Positions 20,889-29,634 of a DNA stretch of 64,000 bases are shown here, piece after piece; position 1 is the stretch's first letter; every line of letters starts with the position of its first letter. Below the pieces are notes generated by a model. The model saw only the letters and a program-made list of their open reading frames with translations, ran no database searches and was not told the origin of the DNA. Position numbers and translations under genes: made by a program. Origin of the DNA: Streptomyces lavendofoliae (GTDB lineage Bacteria; Actinomycetota; Actinomycetes; Streptomycetales; Streptomycetaceae); the NCBI RefSeq assembly GCF_014649735.1, contig NZ_BMTP01000001.1, forward strand, positions 310,001 through 374,000, written 5' to 3'.

Positions 20889-21602
20889 TCAGGCGGCCAG
20901 GGCCGCCCGGCACGGCGGTCCGCGCCGCCCCACGGAGTGCACGAGGAGGCGGGTACGGGAGACACGCGGCCGGCCCACGAGCCGCACGCCCCGGCGCACC
21001 GCCGGGCCCACCGCCCCGGCCGCCGCGACGGCGAGCAGCAGGGGCCGGAACGCGGAAGCGGCCACCGACCGCACCAGCCCGGCCAGCGCGCTCTCGCCCC
21101 GCCGCAGCCAGGCCGAGGCGATCAGCCCGACCGTGACGTGCGCGGCGAGCAGCAGCCAGGGCAGCGCCGGGTCGGGGGAGCGGAGCAGGGCGGCGGCGCC
21201 GCCCTCCGGGACCACGACACCGGGCAGCGGGGCGCCCACGGCGCCGCCGCACAGCACATCGACGCCCACCGACCGCAGGGACCCCGCCACGGGGCCGCCG
21301 GCCGGTCCGTAACAGACGTGCTGGCCGGTGGTGAACACCGTGTCGGCGGCCAGCTCCAGCGGGACGAGGAGCGCCGCGATGCCCCAGAAGCCGCGCTCGG
21401 CGCCCGCGAGCGCGTACGCGGCGCCGAAGACACCGGCCGTGACGCCAGCGACGGTCACCACCGGCAGCGGGACCCCGGACAGCAGCACGTGGGAGGCCAC
21501 CGACAGCGTCACGACCAGTGCCGTGAAGAACGCTGCCCGCAGCCACCTGAGCCGGGTCCCGGATATGCCGTCCATCGCCGAGAGTGTGCCACGCCCGCCC
21601 AT
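20889..21602 (-). CDS. Polytopic integral membrane protein of unknown function
   Basis: 237 aa with about five or six hydrophobic segments: FFTALVVTLSVASHVLLSG, LPVVTVAGVTAGVFGAAYAL, FWGIAALLVPLELAADTVF, LPWLLLAAHVTVGLIASAW and FRPLLLAVAAAGAVGP. Two cysteines in GQHVCYGPAG and VDVLCGGAVG could form a pair. The C-terminus is basic and cytoplasmic-like. I do not recognise the family. It lies 47 bp upstream of the DsbA-like gene on the same strand, so they may be co-transcribed and work together on exported thiols or metals (inference). Start ATG 21602 has AGGGA 6 nt away; ATG 21575 (MDGISG) is an alternative. Confidence 0.7.
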   Translation of the reverse strand: MGGRGTLSAMDGISGTRLRWLRAAFFTALVVTLSVASHVLLSGVPLPVVTVAGVTAGVFGAAYALAGAERGFWGIAALLVPLELAADTVFTTGQHVCYGPAGGPVAGSLRSVGVDVLCGGAVGAPLPGVVVPEGGAAALLRSPDPALPWLLLAAHVTVGLIASAWLRRGESALAGLVRSVAASAFRPLLLAVAAAGAVGPAVRRGVRLVGRPRVSRTRLLVHSVGRRGPPCRAALAA

Positions 21603-21662
21603 AAGCGGTCCCTAAAGGATCCGGCCTTCGCGGCCCCTGCCGGGGCGGTTCCCGGCGGCGTC

Positions 21663-22988
21663 CTACAGGCCGGGGATGCGGCCGTTGCGGAACAGGTCGA
21701 CGAAGATCTGGTGGTCCGCGCGCGCCCGGGCGCCGTAGCCGTGCGCGAAGTCCACCAGCAGTTCCCCGAAGCCCTCCTCGTCGGCGGCGATCGCCGCGTC
21801 GATGGCGCGCTCGGTGGAGAACGGCACCAGGGAGTGCCCGCTCTCGTCGTCGGCCGCCGCGTGCATGGTGGCCGCCGCCCGGCCGAGGTCGGCGACCGTC
21901 GCGGCGATCTCCGCCGGGTCGTCGATGTCCGCCCAGTCGAGGTCCACCGCGTACGGCGACACCTCCGCCACCAGCTGCCCCGCGCCGTCGAGCTCCGTCC
22001 AGCCCAGCCACGGGTCGGCGTGCGCCTGGAGCGCCCGCTGCGAGATCACCGTGCGGTGCCCCTCGTGCTGGAAGTACTCCCGCACCGCCCGGTCGGTCAC
22101 ATGGCGTGACACCGCCGGGGTCTGCGCCTGCTTCATGTAGATCACCACATCGTTCTCCAGGGCGTCGCTGGTGCCCTCGAGGAGGATGTTGTACGAGGGC
22201 AGCCCGGCCGACCCGATGCCGATGCCGCGCCGCCCCACGACGTCCTTGACGCGGTACGAGTCGGGCCGAGCCAGGCTCGACTCGGGCAGCGTCTCCAGGT
22301 ACCCGTCGAAGGCCGCCAGGACCTTGTAGCGGGTCGCCGCGTCGAGCTCGATCGCCCCGCCGCCGGCCGTGAACCGGCGCTCGAAGTCCCGGATCTCCGT
22401 CATCGACTCCAGCAGCCCGAACCGGGTGAGCGAGCGGGCGACGCGCAGGGCGTCCAGCAGCGGGCCGTCGGCCGTGTCCAGGGTGAACGGCGGGACCTCG
22501 TCGTTCTTGGCGCCGGTCGCCAGGGCGCGGATCCGCTCCCGGTAGGCGGCGGCGCAGATCCGCACCAGCTCGGTGATCTGCCCGTCGCTGAGCGCCTTGG
22601 CGTAGCCGATCAGCGCCAGGGACGCCGACAGCCGCTTCAGGTCCCAGGTGAAGGGCCCGACGTACGCCTCGTCGAAGTCGTTGACGTTGAAGACCAGCCG
22701 TCCGTTGGCGTCCATGTACGTGCCGAAGTTCTCGGCGTGCAGGTCGCCGTGGATCCACACCCGGGCGGTCCGCTCGTCCAGGTACGGTCCGCCGTGCTGC
22801 TCCTGGTCGAGGTCGGCGTAGAACAGGGAGGCCGCGCCCCGGTAGAAGGCGAAGGCCGAGCCGGCCATCTTCCGGAACTTGACGCGGAAGGCGGCCGGGT
22901 CGGCGGCCAGGAGCGCGCCGAAGGCGGTGCCGAAGACGGAGAGGATCTGCTCACCGCGTTCCTCGGCGGTGAGCTGCGGGACCGACAT
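21663..22988 (-). CDS. DUF2252 family, kinase-like protein
   Basis: 441 aa. DUF2252 proteins have a protein-kinase/aminoglycoside-phosphotransferase-like fold. Visible here are a catalytic-loop motif VWIHGDLHAENFG and a metal-binding NVNDFDEAYVGPF, spaced as in APH-type kinases, and an N-terminal RVKFRKMAGSAFAFYRGAA. Substrate and biological role are unknown; homologues are widespread in Streptomyces. I chose ATG 22988 because GGAGG lies 8 nt upstream; a longer frame to 23075 lacks such a site. It is divergent from dnaE, with 181 bp between starts. Confidence 0.8.
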   Translation of the reverse strand: MSVPQLTAEERGEQILSVFGTAFGALLAADPAAFRVKFRKMAGSAFAFYRGAASLFYADLDQEQHGGPYLDERTARVWIHGDLHAENFGTYMDANGRLVFNVNDFDEAYVGPFTWDLKRLSASLALIGYAKALSDGQITELVRICAAAYRERIRALATGAKNDEVPPFTLDTADGPLLDALRVARSLTRFGLLESMTEIRDFERRFTAGGGAIELDAATRYKVLAAFDGYLETLPESSLARPDSYRVKDVVGRRGIGIGSAGLPSYNILLEGTSDALENDVVIYMKQAQTPAVSRHVTDRAVREYFQHEGHRTVISQRALQAHADPWLGWTELDGAGQLVAEVSPYAVDLDWADIDDPAEIAATVADLGRAAATMHAAADDESGHSLVPFSTERAIDAAIAADEEGFGELLVDFAHGYGARARADHQIFVDLFRNGRIPGL

Positions 22989-23169
22989 CGCGGGGTGCCT
23001 CCAGGTGCTGGCGTACGGGGATGCGCGCCTGAGTGCGCGCATGACAAAAGGGACAGGCCCTCCGTCCCCCTCCAACGCGTGACCGTACTCCCGAGTGCCC
23101 GGTCGTTGTCAGTGGGGCCACGTAGACTTCCGAGCTGTCCCCCACCCCCGACCGCCGGAGGCAGCAACC

Positions 23170-26100
23170 GTGTCGAAGCCGCCGTTCACGCACCTTCACG
23201 TGCACACCCAGTACTCGCTGCTGGACGGTGCCGCGCGGCTCAAGGACATGTTCAACGCCTGCAACGAGATGGGCATGACGCACATCGCCATGTCCGACCA
23301 CGGCAACCTCCACGGGGCGTACGACTTCTTCCACACGGCGAGGAAGGCCGGGGTCACCCCGATCATCGGGATCGAGGCGTACGTCGCCCCCGAGTCGCGG
23401 CGCAACAAGCGCAAGATCCAGTGGGGCCAGCCGCACCAGAAGCGGGACGACGTCTCCGGCTCGGGTGGCTACACCCACAAGACGATCTGGGCGGCGAACG
23501 CCACCGGTCTGCACAACCTCTTCCGGCTCTCCTCCGACGCGTACAAGGAGGGCTGGCTGCAGAAGTGGCCGCGCATGGACAAGGAGACCATCGCCCAGTG
23601 GTCGGAGGGGCTCATCGCCTCCACCGGCTGCCCCTCGGGCGAGCTCCAGACCCGGCTGCGCCTCGGCCAGTTCGACGAGGCCCTGAAGTCGGCCTCCGAG
23701 TACCAGGACATCTTCGGCAAGGACCGTTACTTCCTGGAGCTGATGGACCACGGCATCGAGATCGAGCGCCGGGTGCGCGACGGGCTGCTGGAGATCGGCA
23801 AGAAGCTGGGCATCCCGCCCCTGGTCACCAACGACTCGCACTACACGTACGCGCACGAGGCCTCCGCCCACGACGCGCTGCTGTGCATCCAGACCGGCAA
23901 GAACCTCTCCGACCCCGACCGCTTCAAGTTCGACGGCACCGGCTACTACCTCAAGTCCACGGACGAGATGTACGCCATCGACTCCTCGGACGCCTGGCAG
24001 GAGGGCTGCGCCAACACGCTCCTGGTCGCCGAGCAGGTCGATATCTCCGGCATGTTCGAGAAGCGCGACCTCATGCCGAAGTTCGACATCCCCGAGGGTC
24101 ACACCGAGGTCAGCTGGTTCAAGGAGGAAGTCCGGCGCGGCATGCACCGCCGCTTCCCCGACGGCATCCCCGACGACCGCCAGCGGCAGGTCGAGTACGA
24201 GATGGACGTCATCATCCAGATGGGGTTCCCGGGGTACTTCCTCGTCGTCGCCGACTTCATCATGTGGGCCAAGAACCAGGGCATCGCGGTGGGCCCCGGC
24301 CGTGGCTCGGCGGCCGGCTCGATCGTGGCGTACGCGCTGGGCATCACCGACCTCGACCCCATCCCGCACGGTCTGATCTTCGAGCGCTTCCTCAACCCCG
24401 AGCGCGTCTCCATGCCCGATGTCGACATCGACTTCGACGAGCGCAGGCGCGTCGAGGTGATCAGGTACGTGACCGAGAAGTACGGCGAGGACAAGGTCGC
24501 CATGATCGGCACGTACGGCACGATCAAGGCCAAGAACGCGATCAAGGACTCCGCGCGCGTGCTGGGCTACCCGTACGCGATGGGCGACCGCATCACCAAG
24601 GCCATGCCCGCCGACGTCCTCGGCAAGGGCATCCCGCTCTCCGGCATCACCGACCCGTCCCACCCCCGGTACTCCGAGGCGGGCGAGGTCCGCGGGATGT
24701 ACGAGAACGAGCCGGACGTGAAGAAGGTCATCGACACCGCGCGCGGCGTGGAGGGGCTGGTCCGGCAGATGGGCGTGCACGCCGCCGGCGTGATCATGTC
24801 CAGTGAGCCGATCGTCGACCACGTCCCGGTCTGGGTGAGGCACACCGACGGCGTCACCATCACGCAGTGGGACTACCCCAGCTGCGAGTCGCTCGGCCTG
24901 CTGAAGATGGACTTCCTGGGCCTGCGCAACCTGACGATCATGGACGACGCCGTCAAGATGGTGAAGGCCAACAAGGGGATCGACATCGATCTCCTGAGCC
25001 TGCCCCTCGACGACCCGACGACCTTCGAGCTGCTCCAGCGCGGCGACACTCTCGGTGTCTTCCAGTTCGACGGGGGCCCCATGCGGTCCCTGCTGCGGCT
25101 GATGAAGCCCGACAACTTCGAGGACATCTCCGCCGTCTCGGCCCTGTACCGGCCGGGTCCGATGGGCATGAACTCGCACACGAACTACGCGCTGCGCAAG
25201 AACGGCCAGCAGGAGATCACCCCGATCCACCCGGAGCTGGAGGAGCCGCTCAAGGAGGTCCTGGGCGTCACCTACGGCCTGATCGTCTACCAGGAGCAGG
25301 TCCAGAAGGCCGCCCAGATCATCGCCGGGTACTCGCTGGGCGAGGCCGACATCCTCCGCCGCGTCATGGGCAAGAAGAAGCCCGAGGAACTGGCGAAGAA
25401 CTTCACCATCTTCCAGGCCGGCGCCAAGAAGAACGGCTACAGCGACGAGGCGATCAAGGCGCTGTGGGACGTGCTGGTCCCCTTCGCCGGCTACGCCTTC
25501 AACAAGGCGCACTCCGCCGCGTACGGCCTCGTGTCCTACTGGACGGCGTACCTCAAGGCGAACCACCCCGCCGAGTACATGGCGGCGCTGCTCACCTCGG
25601 TCAAGGACGACAAGGACAAGTCGGCCGTCTACCTGAACGAGTGCCGGCGCATGGGCATCAAGGTGCTCCCGCCCAACGTCAACGAGTCCGAGTCGAACTT
25701 CGCCGCCCAGGGCGACGACGTCATCCTCTTCGGCCTGTCCGCCGTGCGGAACGTCGGCACCAACGTCGTCGAGTCGATCATCCGGTGCCGCAAGGCGAAG
25801 GGGAAGTACACCTCCTTCCCCGATTTCCTCGACAAGGTCGAGGCGGTCGTCTGCAACAAGCGCACCATCGAGTCCCTCATCAAGGCCGGCGCCTTCGACG
25901 AGATGGGCCACACCCGCAAGGGACTGGTCGCCCACCACGAACCGATGATCGACAACGTGGTCGCGGTCAAGCGCAAGGAGGCCGAGGGGCAGTTCGACCT
26001 CTTCGGCGGCATGGGGGAGGAGACGAGCGACGAGCCGGGCTTCGGACTGGACGTCGAGTTCTCCGACGTCGAGTGGGAGAAGTCCTACCTCCTCGCGCAG

Positions 26101-26709
26101 GAGCGCGAGATGCTCGGCCTGTACGTCTCCGACCACCCGCTCTTCGGCATCGAGCACGTCCTGACGGACAAGGCCGACGCGGCGATCGCCCAGCTGACGG
26201 GCGGGGAGCACGCCGACGGCGCGGTCGTCACCATCGGCGGCATCATCTCGGGCCTCCAGCGGAAGATGACCAAGCAGGGCAACGCCTGGGCGATCGCCAC
26301 CGTCGAGGACCTGGCCGGCTCCATCGAGTGCATGTTCTTCCCGGCGACCTACCAGCTGGTGTCCACCCAGCTCGTCGAGGACACCGTCGTCTTCGTCAAG
26401 GGCCGCCTCGACAAGCGGGAGGACGTGCCCCGGCTGGTCGCCATGGAGCTGATGGTGCCCGACCTGTCGTCGGCCGGCACCAACGCGCCGGTGGTGCTCA
26501 CCATCCCCACGGTGAAGGTGACCCCGCCCATGATCAGCCGCCTCGGCGAGATCCTCACCCACCACAAGGGCAACACCGAGGTGCGGATCAAGCTCCAGGG
26601 ACCGCGCTCCACCACCGTGCTCCGGCTCGACCGGCACCGGGTCCAGCCCGATCCCGCGCTCTTCGGCGACCTCAAGGTCCTGCTCGGCCCGTCCTGCCTG
26701 GCCGGCTGA
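23170..26709 (+). CDS. dnaE: DNA polymerase III alpha subunit (replicative)
   Basis: 1179 aa, the usual length for the Streptomyces replicative DnaE. The PHP domain starts at once: FTHLHVHTQYSLLDGA. The palm carries the catalytic acids in MPDVDIDFDERRR, with GPGRGSAAGS and VFQFDGGPMRS nearby. The little-finger, tandem HhH and OB-fold regions follow; GAVVTIGGIISGLQRKM marks the OB fold near residue ~1020. GTG 23170 with GGAGG just upstream is the start; an upstream ATG at 23095 would add 25 residues of no family resemblance. A -10-like TAGACT lies near 23123. It is monocistronic with a terminator behind. Confidence 0.97.
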   Translation: MSKPPFTHLHVHTQYSLLDGAARLKDMFNACNEMGMTHIAMSDHGNLHGAYDFFHTARKAGVTPIIGIEAYVAPESRRNKRKIQWGQPHQKRDDVSGSGGYTHKTIWAANATGLHNLFRLSSDAYKEGWLQKWPRMDKETIAQWSEGLIASTGCPSGELQTRLRLGQFDEALKSASEYQDIFGKDRYFLELMDHGIEIERRVRDGLLEIGKKLGIPPLVTNDSHYTYAHEASAHDALLCIQTGKNLSDPDRFKFDGTGYYLKSTDEMYAIDSSDAWQEGCANTLLVAEQVDISGMFEKRDLMPKFDIPEGHTEVSWFKEEVRRGMHRRFPDGIPDDRQRQVEYEMDVIIQMGFPGYFLVVADFIMWAKNQGIAVGPGRGSAAGSIVAYALGITDLDPIPHGLIFERFLNPERVSMPDVDIDFDERRRVEVIRYVTEKYGEDKVAMIGTYGTIKAKNAIKDSARVLGYPYAMGDRITKAMPADVLGKGIPLSGITDPSHPRYSEAGEVRGMYENEPDVKKVIDTARGVEGLVRQMGVHAAGVIMSSEPIVDHVPVWVRHTDGVTITQWDYPSCESLGLLKMDFLGLRNLTIMDDAVKMVKANKGIDIDLLSLPLDDPTTFELLQRGDTLGVFQFDGGPMRSLLRLMKPDNFEDISAVSALYRPGPMGMNSHTNYALRKNGQQEITPIHPELEEPLKEVLGVTYGLIVYQEQVQKAAQIIAGYSLGEADILRRVMGKKKPEELAKNFTIFQAGAKKNGYSDEAIKALWDVLVPFAGYAFNKAHSAAYGLVSYWTAYLKANHPAEYMAALLTSVKDDKDKSAVYLNECRRMGIKVLPPNVNESESNFAAQGDDVILFGLSAVRNVGTNVVESIIRCRKAKGKYTSFPDFLDKVEAVVCNKRTIESLIKAGAFDEMGHTRKGLVAHHEPMIDNVVAVKRKEAEGQFDLFGGMGEETSDEPGFGLDVEFSDVEWEKSYLLAQEREMLGLYVSDHPLFGIEHVLTDKADAAIAQLTGGEHADGAVVTIGGIISGLQRKMTKQGNAWAIATVEDLAGSIECMFFPATYQLVSTQLVEDTVVFVKGRLDKREDVPRLVAMELMVPDLSSAGTNAPVVLTIPTVKVTPPMISRLGEILTHHKGNTEVRIKLQGPRSTTVLRLDRHRVQPDPALFGDLKVLLGPSCLAG

Positions 26710-26755
26710 CCGCAGCCCGCCGCCGGCCGTCCACGCCCGCCACCGCCCGTCCACG

Positions 26756-26795
26756 CGGAAGGGGCGCGCCCGTCGTCACGGGTGCGCCCCTTCCG
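26756..26795. terminator. terminator between dnaE and the small convergent gene
   Basis: A 12-bp outer stem (26756-26767 with 26784-26795) continues into CCCGT/ACGGG after one G-T pair, with loop CGTC (26774-26777). It lies between convergent stops and is nearly symmetrical, so it can serve both strands. Confidence 0.85.
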
Positions 26796-26819
26796 TCACG
26801 CGCGGGGTCCGGCGCGGCC

Positions 26820-26990
26820 TCAGTTGTGGCCGAACCTCTTCTGCCGGCCCTTGACGGCGACGTCCGTGGGCGTGACCTGAGAGATGCGGTGCTCGGCCTG
26901 CGCCTCCATCGACGCGCTTTTCGCCTGCTGCGCTCCGCGCTCCGCGGGCGACTGCTTCTGACCGCGGTCCGACTTCTTGTTCTTGGCCAT
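26820..26990 (-). CDS. Small basic hypothetical protein
   Basis: 56 aa: starts MAKNKKSDRGQKQSPAERG and ends GRQKRFGHN. It is rich in Lys, Arg and Gln, has no hydrophobic segment and is probably cytoplasmic. GGAGG precedes ATG 26990; a frame to 27059 would add 23 residues without a start signal. I recall similar short basic proteins across Streptomyces but no function. Its upstream region carries a 15-bp dyad, CGCACA-TAC-TGTGCG, at 27042-27056. Confidence 0.65.
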   Translation of the reverse strand: MAKNKKSDRGQKQSPAERGAQQAKSASMEAQAEHRISQVTPTDVAVKGRQKRFGHN

Positions 26991-27041
26991 GGTGCTGCCT
27001 CCGTGGGGTGTAGGGGCCAGGGCCGCTGCCAGACTCACATA

Positions 27042-27142
27042 CGCACATACTGTGCGCATTTTGGATCATCGCGGACGGTAGTCGGCCGCCATGTCGGCCG
27101 CCATCACGGGGGCTCGGCGTGATCCGCCACGCCGATGATCCA
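27042..27142. promoter_or_regulatory. paired dyads in the divergent region before the NYN gene
   Basis: CGCACA and TGTGCG (27042-27056) form a compact dyad. TGGATCATCG (27062-27071) is repeated in inverted orientation as CGATGATCCA (27133-27142), 61 bp away. Between them, GTCGGCCGCCAT occurs twice in tandem. The region separates the divergent small basic gene and NYN gene, so looping or dual control is possible but unproven. Confidence 0.3.
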
Positions 27143-27225
27143 GTTCCGGCCGTTAACCCCGCGGCAGTCGGGCAGACTCGAAGGAAATCCGAAGCAACTT
27201 CCGATCCCGAGGTTCCCGAAAGAGG

Positions 27226-28611
27226 GTGGAACACGTGGACCGCTGCGTCGTTCTGGTGGACGCCGGCTACCTGCTGGGAGCCGCCGCCAGCCTTCTCGCC
27301 GGAGAACCGGCCCGCTCCCGGATCACCGTCGACCACTCCGCCCTCATCCAAGGCCTCCGCGAACGCGCCGAGGCCGACACCCAGCAGCCCCTGCTGCGGA
27401 TCTACTGGTTCGACGGCGCCCCCGACCGCGTACCCCAGCCGGAGCACCGCAGGCTGCGCGTCATGCCCCGTGTCACCGTCCGGCTGGGCGCCCTGACGCG
27501 CAGCGACGGGCGCTGGGCCCAGAAGGGCGTCGACGCGGCGATGCACGCCGAGCTCACCGAGCTGGCCCGCAACCGGGCCTGCTCCGACATCGTGCTCGTC
27601 ACCGGCGACGGGGACCTGCTGCCCGGGCTGATGTCCGCCAAGGAACACGGGGTCGCCGTCCACCTGTGGGCCGTCCAGGCCGCCGACGGGGATTACAACC
27701 AGTCCGAGGACCTGGTCGCCGAGGCCGACGAGCGCCGGGTGCTCGACCGCACGTGGATCACCCGGGCCGTCCGCGCCAAGGAGCTCAGCGGCCCCTGCTC
27801 GCCGGCGCCGGCGCCGCGCCCCGAGATCGCCGCCATCCTCTCCGCCCCGCTGCCGGAGTCGGCGCTGGCCGCCTCCGCCGAGCGCGCCGCCGAAGCGGCA
27901 GCGGCCGCCGCCTCCGCCGCGGTCAACGGCACGGCGCCGTCCGTCGGCGGTGCGGCGCCGTCCGTCAACGGCACGGCGCCGACCGTCAACGGGACGCCCC
28001 TCAACGGCCGGACCGTCCACGCCGCGCCCCGCGAGGGCGGCGCGGACGGCGCCGACGCGACCGGCGCGCCGTCCCCGGGGGGCGGCCCCAAGGGCGGCGG
28101 CGTCCCCACCCCCAAGGACCTGGCCGCCCTGCACGCCCCCGGCCACCAGGCCGCCGCCGGCCCGGCGGGCGCCACCCCGCCGGCGAACGCCACGCTGCGC
28201 TGGTCCTCCGACCGGGGCTGGGTCGACCGCCCCGGCGGCACGGTCGGCGAACCGCCCGAGACCGCGTCGCTGCCCACCCTCGCCCAGCTGACCAGCGCCG
28301 AGCAGCGCTGGGCCGACCGCGAGGAGGACATCACCACGGTCGGCGGCGACCCCTTCGAGGTGGGCCAGGTCTTCGCGCGGCGCTGGATGGAGCGGCTGCC
28401 CGACCCCGCCCACGTACAGAAGCTCTCGACCATGTACCCGCGCATCCCGCACCGCATCGACGGCGAACTGCTGCGTTACGCGGCCCGGTTCGGCCTGCTC
28501 GCCCACAAGGACGACCAGATCGACGAGCACGACCGGTACGCGATCCGGGCCGGGTTCTGGCGCGAGATCGACGTACGGGCGGCGGCCGAGCACGCCCCCG
28601 TGGGCGAATAG
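27226..28611 (+). CDS. NYN-domain (PIN-like) putative RNase
   Basis: 461 aa. The N-terminal NYN domain (residues ~1-190) shows VDRCVVLVDAGYLLGA, YWFDGAP, QKGVDAAMHAEL and SDIVLVTGDGDLLPGL, with the conserved acidic residues of metal-dependent PIN-like ribonucleases. A disordered middle part carries an NGTAPSV-type repeat (residues ~225-262), then a helical C-terminal region from about residue 340. Targets are unknown. The frame opens at GTG 27226, but GTG 27235 sits better behind AGAGGGTGG and may be the real start. It is followed 29 bp later by an ABC transporter. Confidence 0.82.
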   Translation: MEHVDRCVVLVDAGYLLGAAASLLAGEPARSRITVDHSALIQGLRERAEADTQQPLLRIYWFDGAPDRVPQPEHRRLRVMPRVTVRLGALTRSDGRWAQKGVDAAMHAELTELARNRACSDIVLVTGDGDLLPGLMSAKEHGVAVHLWAVQAADGDYNQSEDLVAEADERRVLDRTWITRAVRAKELSGPCSPAPAPRPEIAAILSAPLPESALAASAERAAEAAAAAASAAVNGTAPSVGGAAPSVNGTAPTVNGTPLNGRTVHAAPREGGADGADATGAPSPGGGPKGGGVPTPKDLAALHAPGHQAAAGPAGATPPANATLRWSSDRGWVDRPGGTVGEPPETASLPTLAQLTSAEQRWADREEDITTVGGDPFEVGQVFARRWMERLPDPAHVQKLSTMYPRIPHRIDGELLRYAARFGLLAHKDDQIDEHDRYAIRAGFWREIDVRAAAEHAPVGE

Positions 28612-28640
28612 GGCACGGCGACCCTTTAGGCTCATCCCTC

Positions 28641-29621
28641 GTGAGTACGGTGTGCGTGGTGCGGGAGCTGGTCAAGACGTACCCCGCCACGCGCGGCGGG
28701 CGCGGGCGGCCCGCCACACCCGAGGTGCGCGCCACCGACGGGGTGTCCCTGGACGTGCGCGGCGGGGAGATCTTCGGCCTGCTCGGTCCCAACGGCGCGG
28801 GCAAGTCCACCCTCGTCCGGCAGCTGACGGGCCTGATGCGCCCCGACGCGGGCACCGTCCGGATGCTCGGCCACGACCTCGTACGCCACCCCGAGCGCGC
28901 CGCGCGGCTGATCGGCTACCTCGGGCAGGAGTCCACCGCCCTCGACGAGCTGACCGTCGCGCTCGCCGCCGAGACCACCGGGCGGCTGCGCGGCCTCACG
29001 ACCCGGGACGCCCGGGCCGAGCGGGACGCCGTCCTGGAGGAGCTGGGGCTCACCGGCCTCGCCGGGCGGCCCCTGAAGAAGCTGTCCGGGGGCCAGCGGC
29101 GGCTCGCCTGTTTCGCGACCGCGCTGGTCGGGGAGCGGCCCGTGCTGATCCTCGACGAGCCGACCACCGGCATGGACCCCGTCGCCCGGCGCTCCGTGTG
29201 GGCCGCCGTCGACCGCAGGCGGGCCCGGCACGGTACGACCGTGCTGCTTGTCACCCACAACGTCATCGAGGCCGAGACCGTGCTGGACCGGGTCGCCGTG
29301 CTGGAGCGCGGGCGGGTGATCGCCTGCGACACCCCGGCGGGACTGAAGGAACGGGTGGCCGGGGAGGTGCGGGTGGAGCTGGTGTGGCGCGAGCGGGCTC
29401 CGCTGGAGGTGCCCGAGGTGGCGGCGCTGCGAGGGTCGGCCCAGGAGTCGGGGCGCACCTGGGTGCTGCGCCTGGCGCCGGACGAGGCGCGGGCGGCGGT
29501 CGCGGCGGTGACCGGCGGAGCCGCGTTCGCCGCGCTCGACGACTTCACGCTGGCGACGCCGAGCCTGGAGGACGTGTACCTCGCCCTCGGCGGCGAGACG
29601 AAGGGCCTGGTCAAGGCATGA
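28641..29621 (+). CDS. ABC transporter ATP-binding protein
   Basis: 326 aa. One nucleotide-binding domain: Walker A LGPNGAGKSTLV, signature LSGGQRRLACF, Walker B VLILDEPTTGMDP, and the H-loop VTHNV. A ~75-residue C-terminal extension follows, as in DrrA/NatA-type exporters. It pairs with the permease encoded directly downstream. The GTG start has no Shine-Dalgarno; TAGGCT (28627-28632) ends 8 nt upstream, which fits a leaderless message. Likely drug or lipid export; the substrate is unknown. Confidence 0.92.
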   Translation: MSTVCVVRELVKTYPATRGGRGRPATPEVRATDGVSLDVRGGEIFGLLGPNGAGKSTLVRQLTGLMRPDAGTVRMLGHDLVRHPERAARLIGYLGQESTALDELTVALAAETTGRLRGLTTRDARAERDAVLEELGLTGLAGRPLKKLSGGQRRLACFATALVGERPVLILDEPTTGMDPVARRSVWAAVDRRRARHGTTVLLVTHNVIEAETVLDRVAVLERGRVIACDTPAGLKERVAGEVRVELVWRERAPLEVPEVAALRGSAQESGRTWVLRLAPDEARAAVAAVTGGAAFAALDDFTLATPSLEDVYLALGGETKGLVKA

Positions 29622-29634
29622 ACAGGAGCATCCG

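Noticed and set aside
22951..26754. 1267-codon minus-strand frame opposite dnaE
   Set aside because: Entirely antisense to DnaE with its catalytic motifs on the plus strand; third-position GC bias makes such long shadow frames common here.
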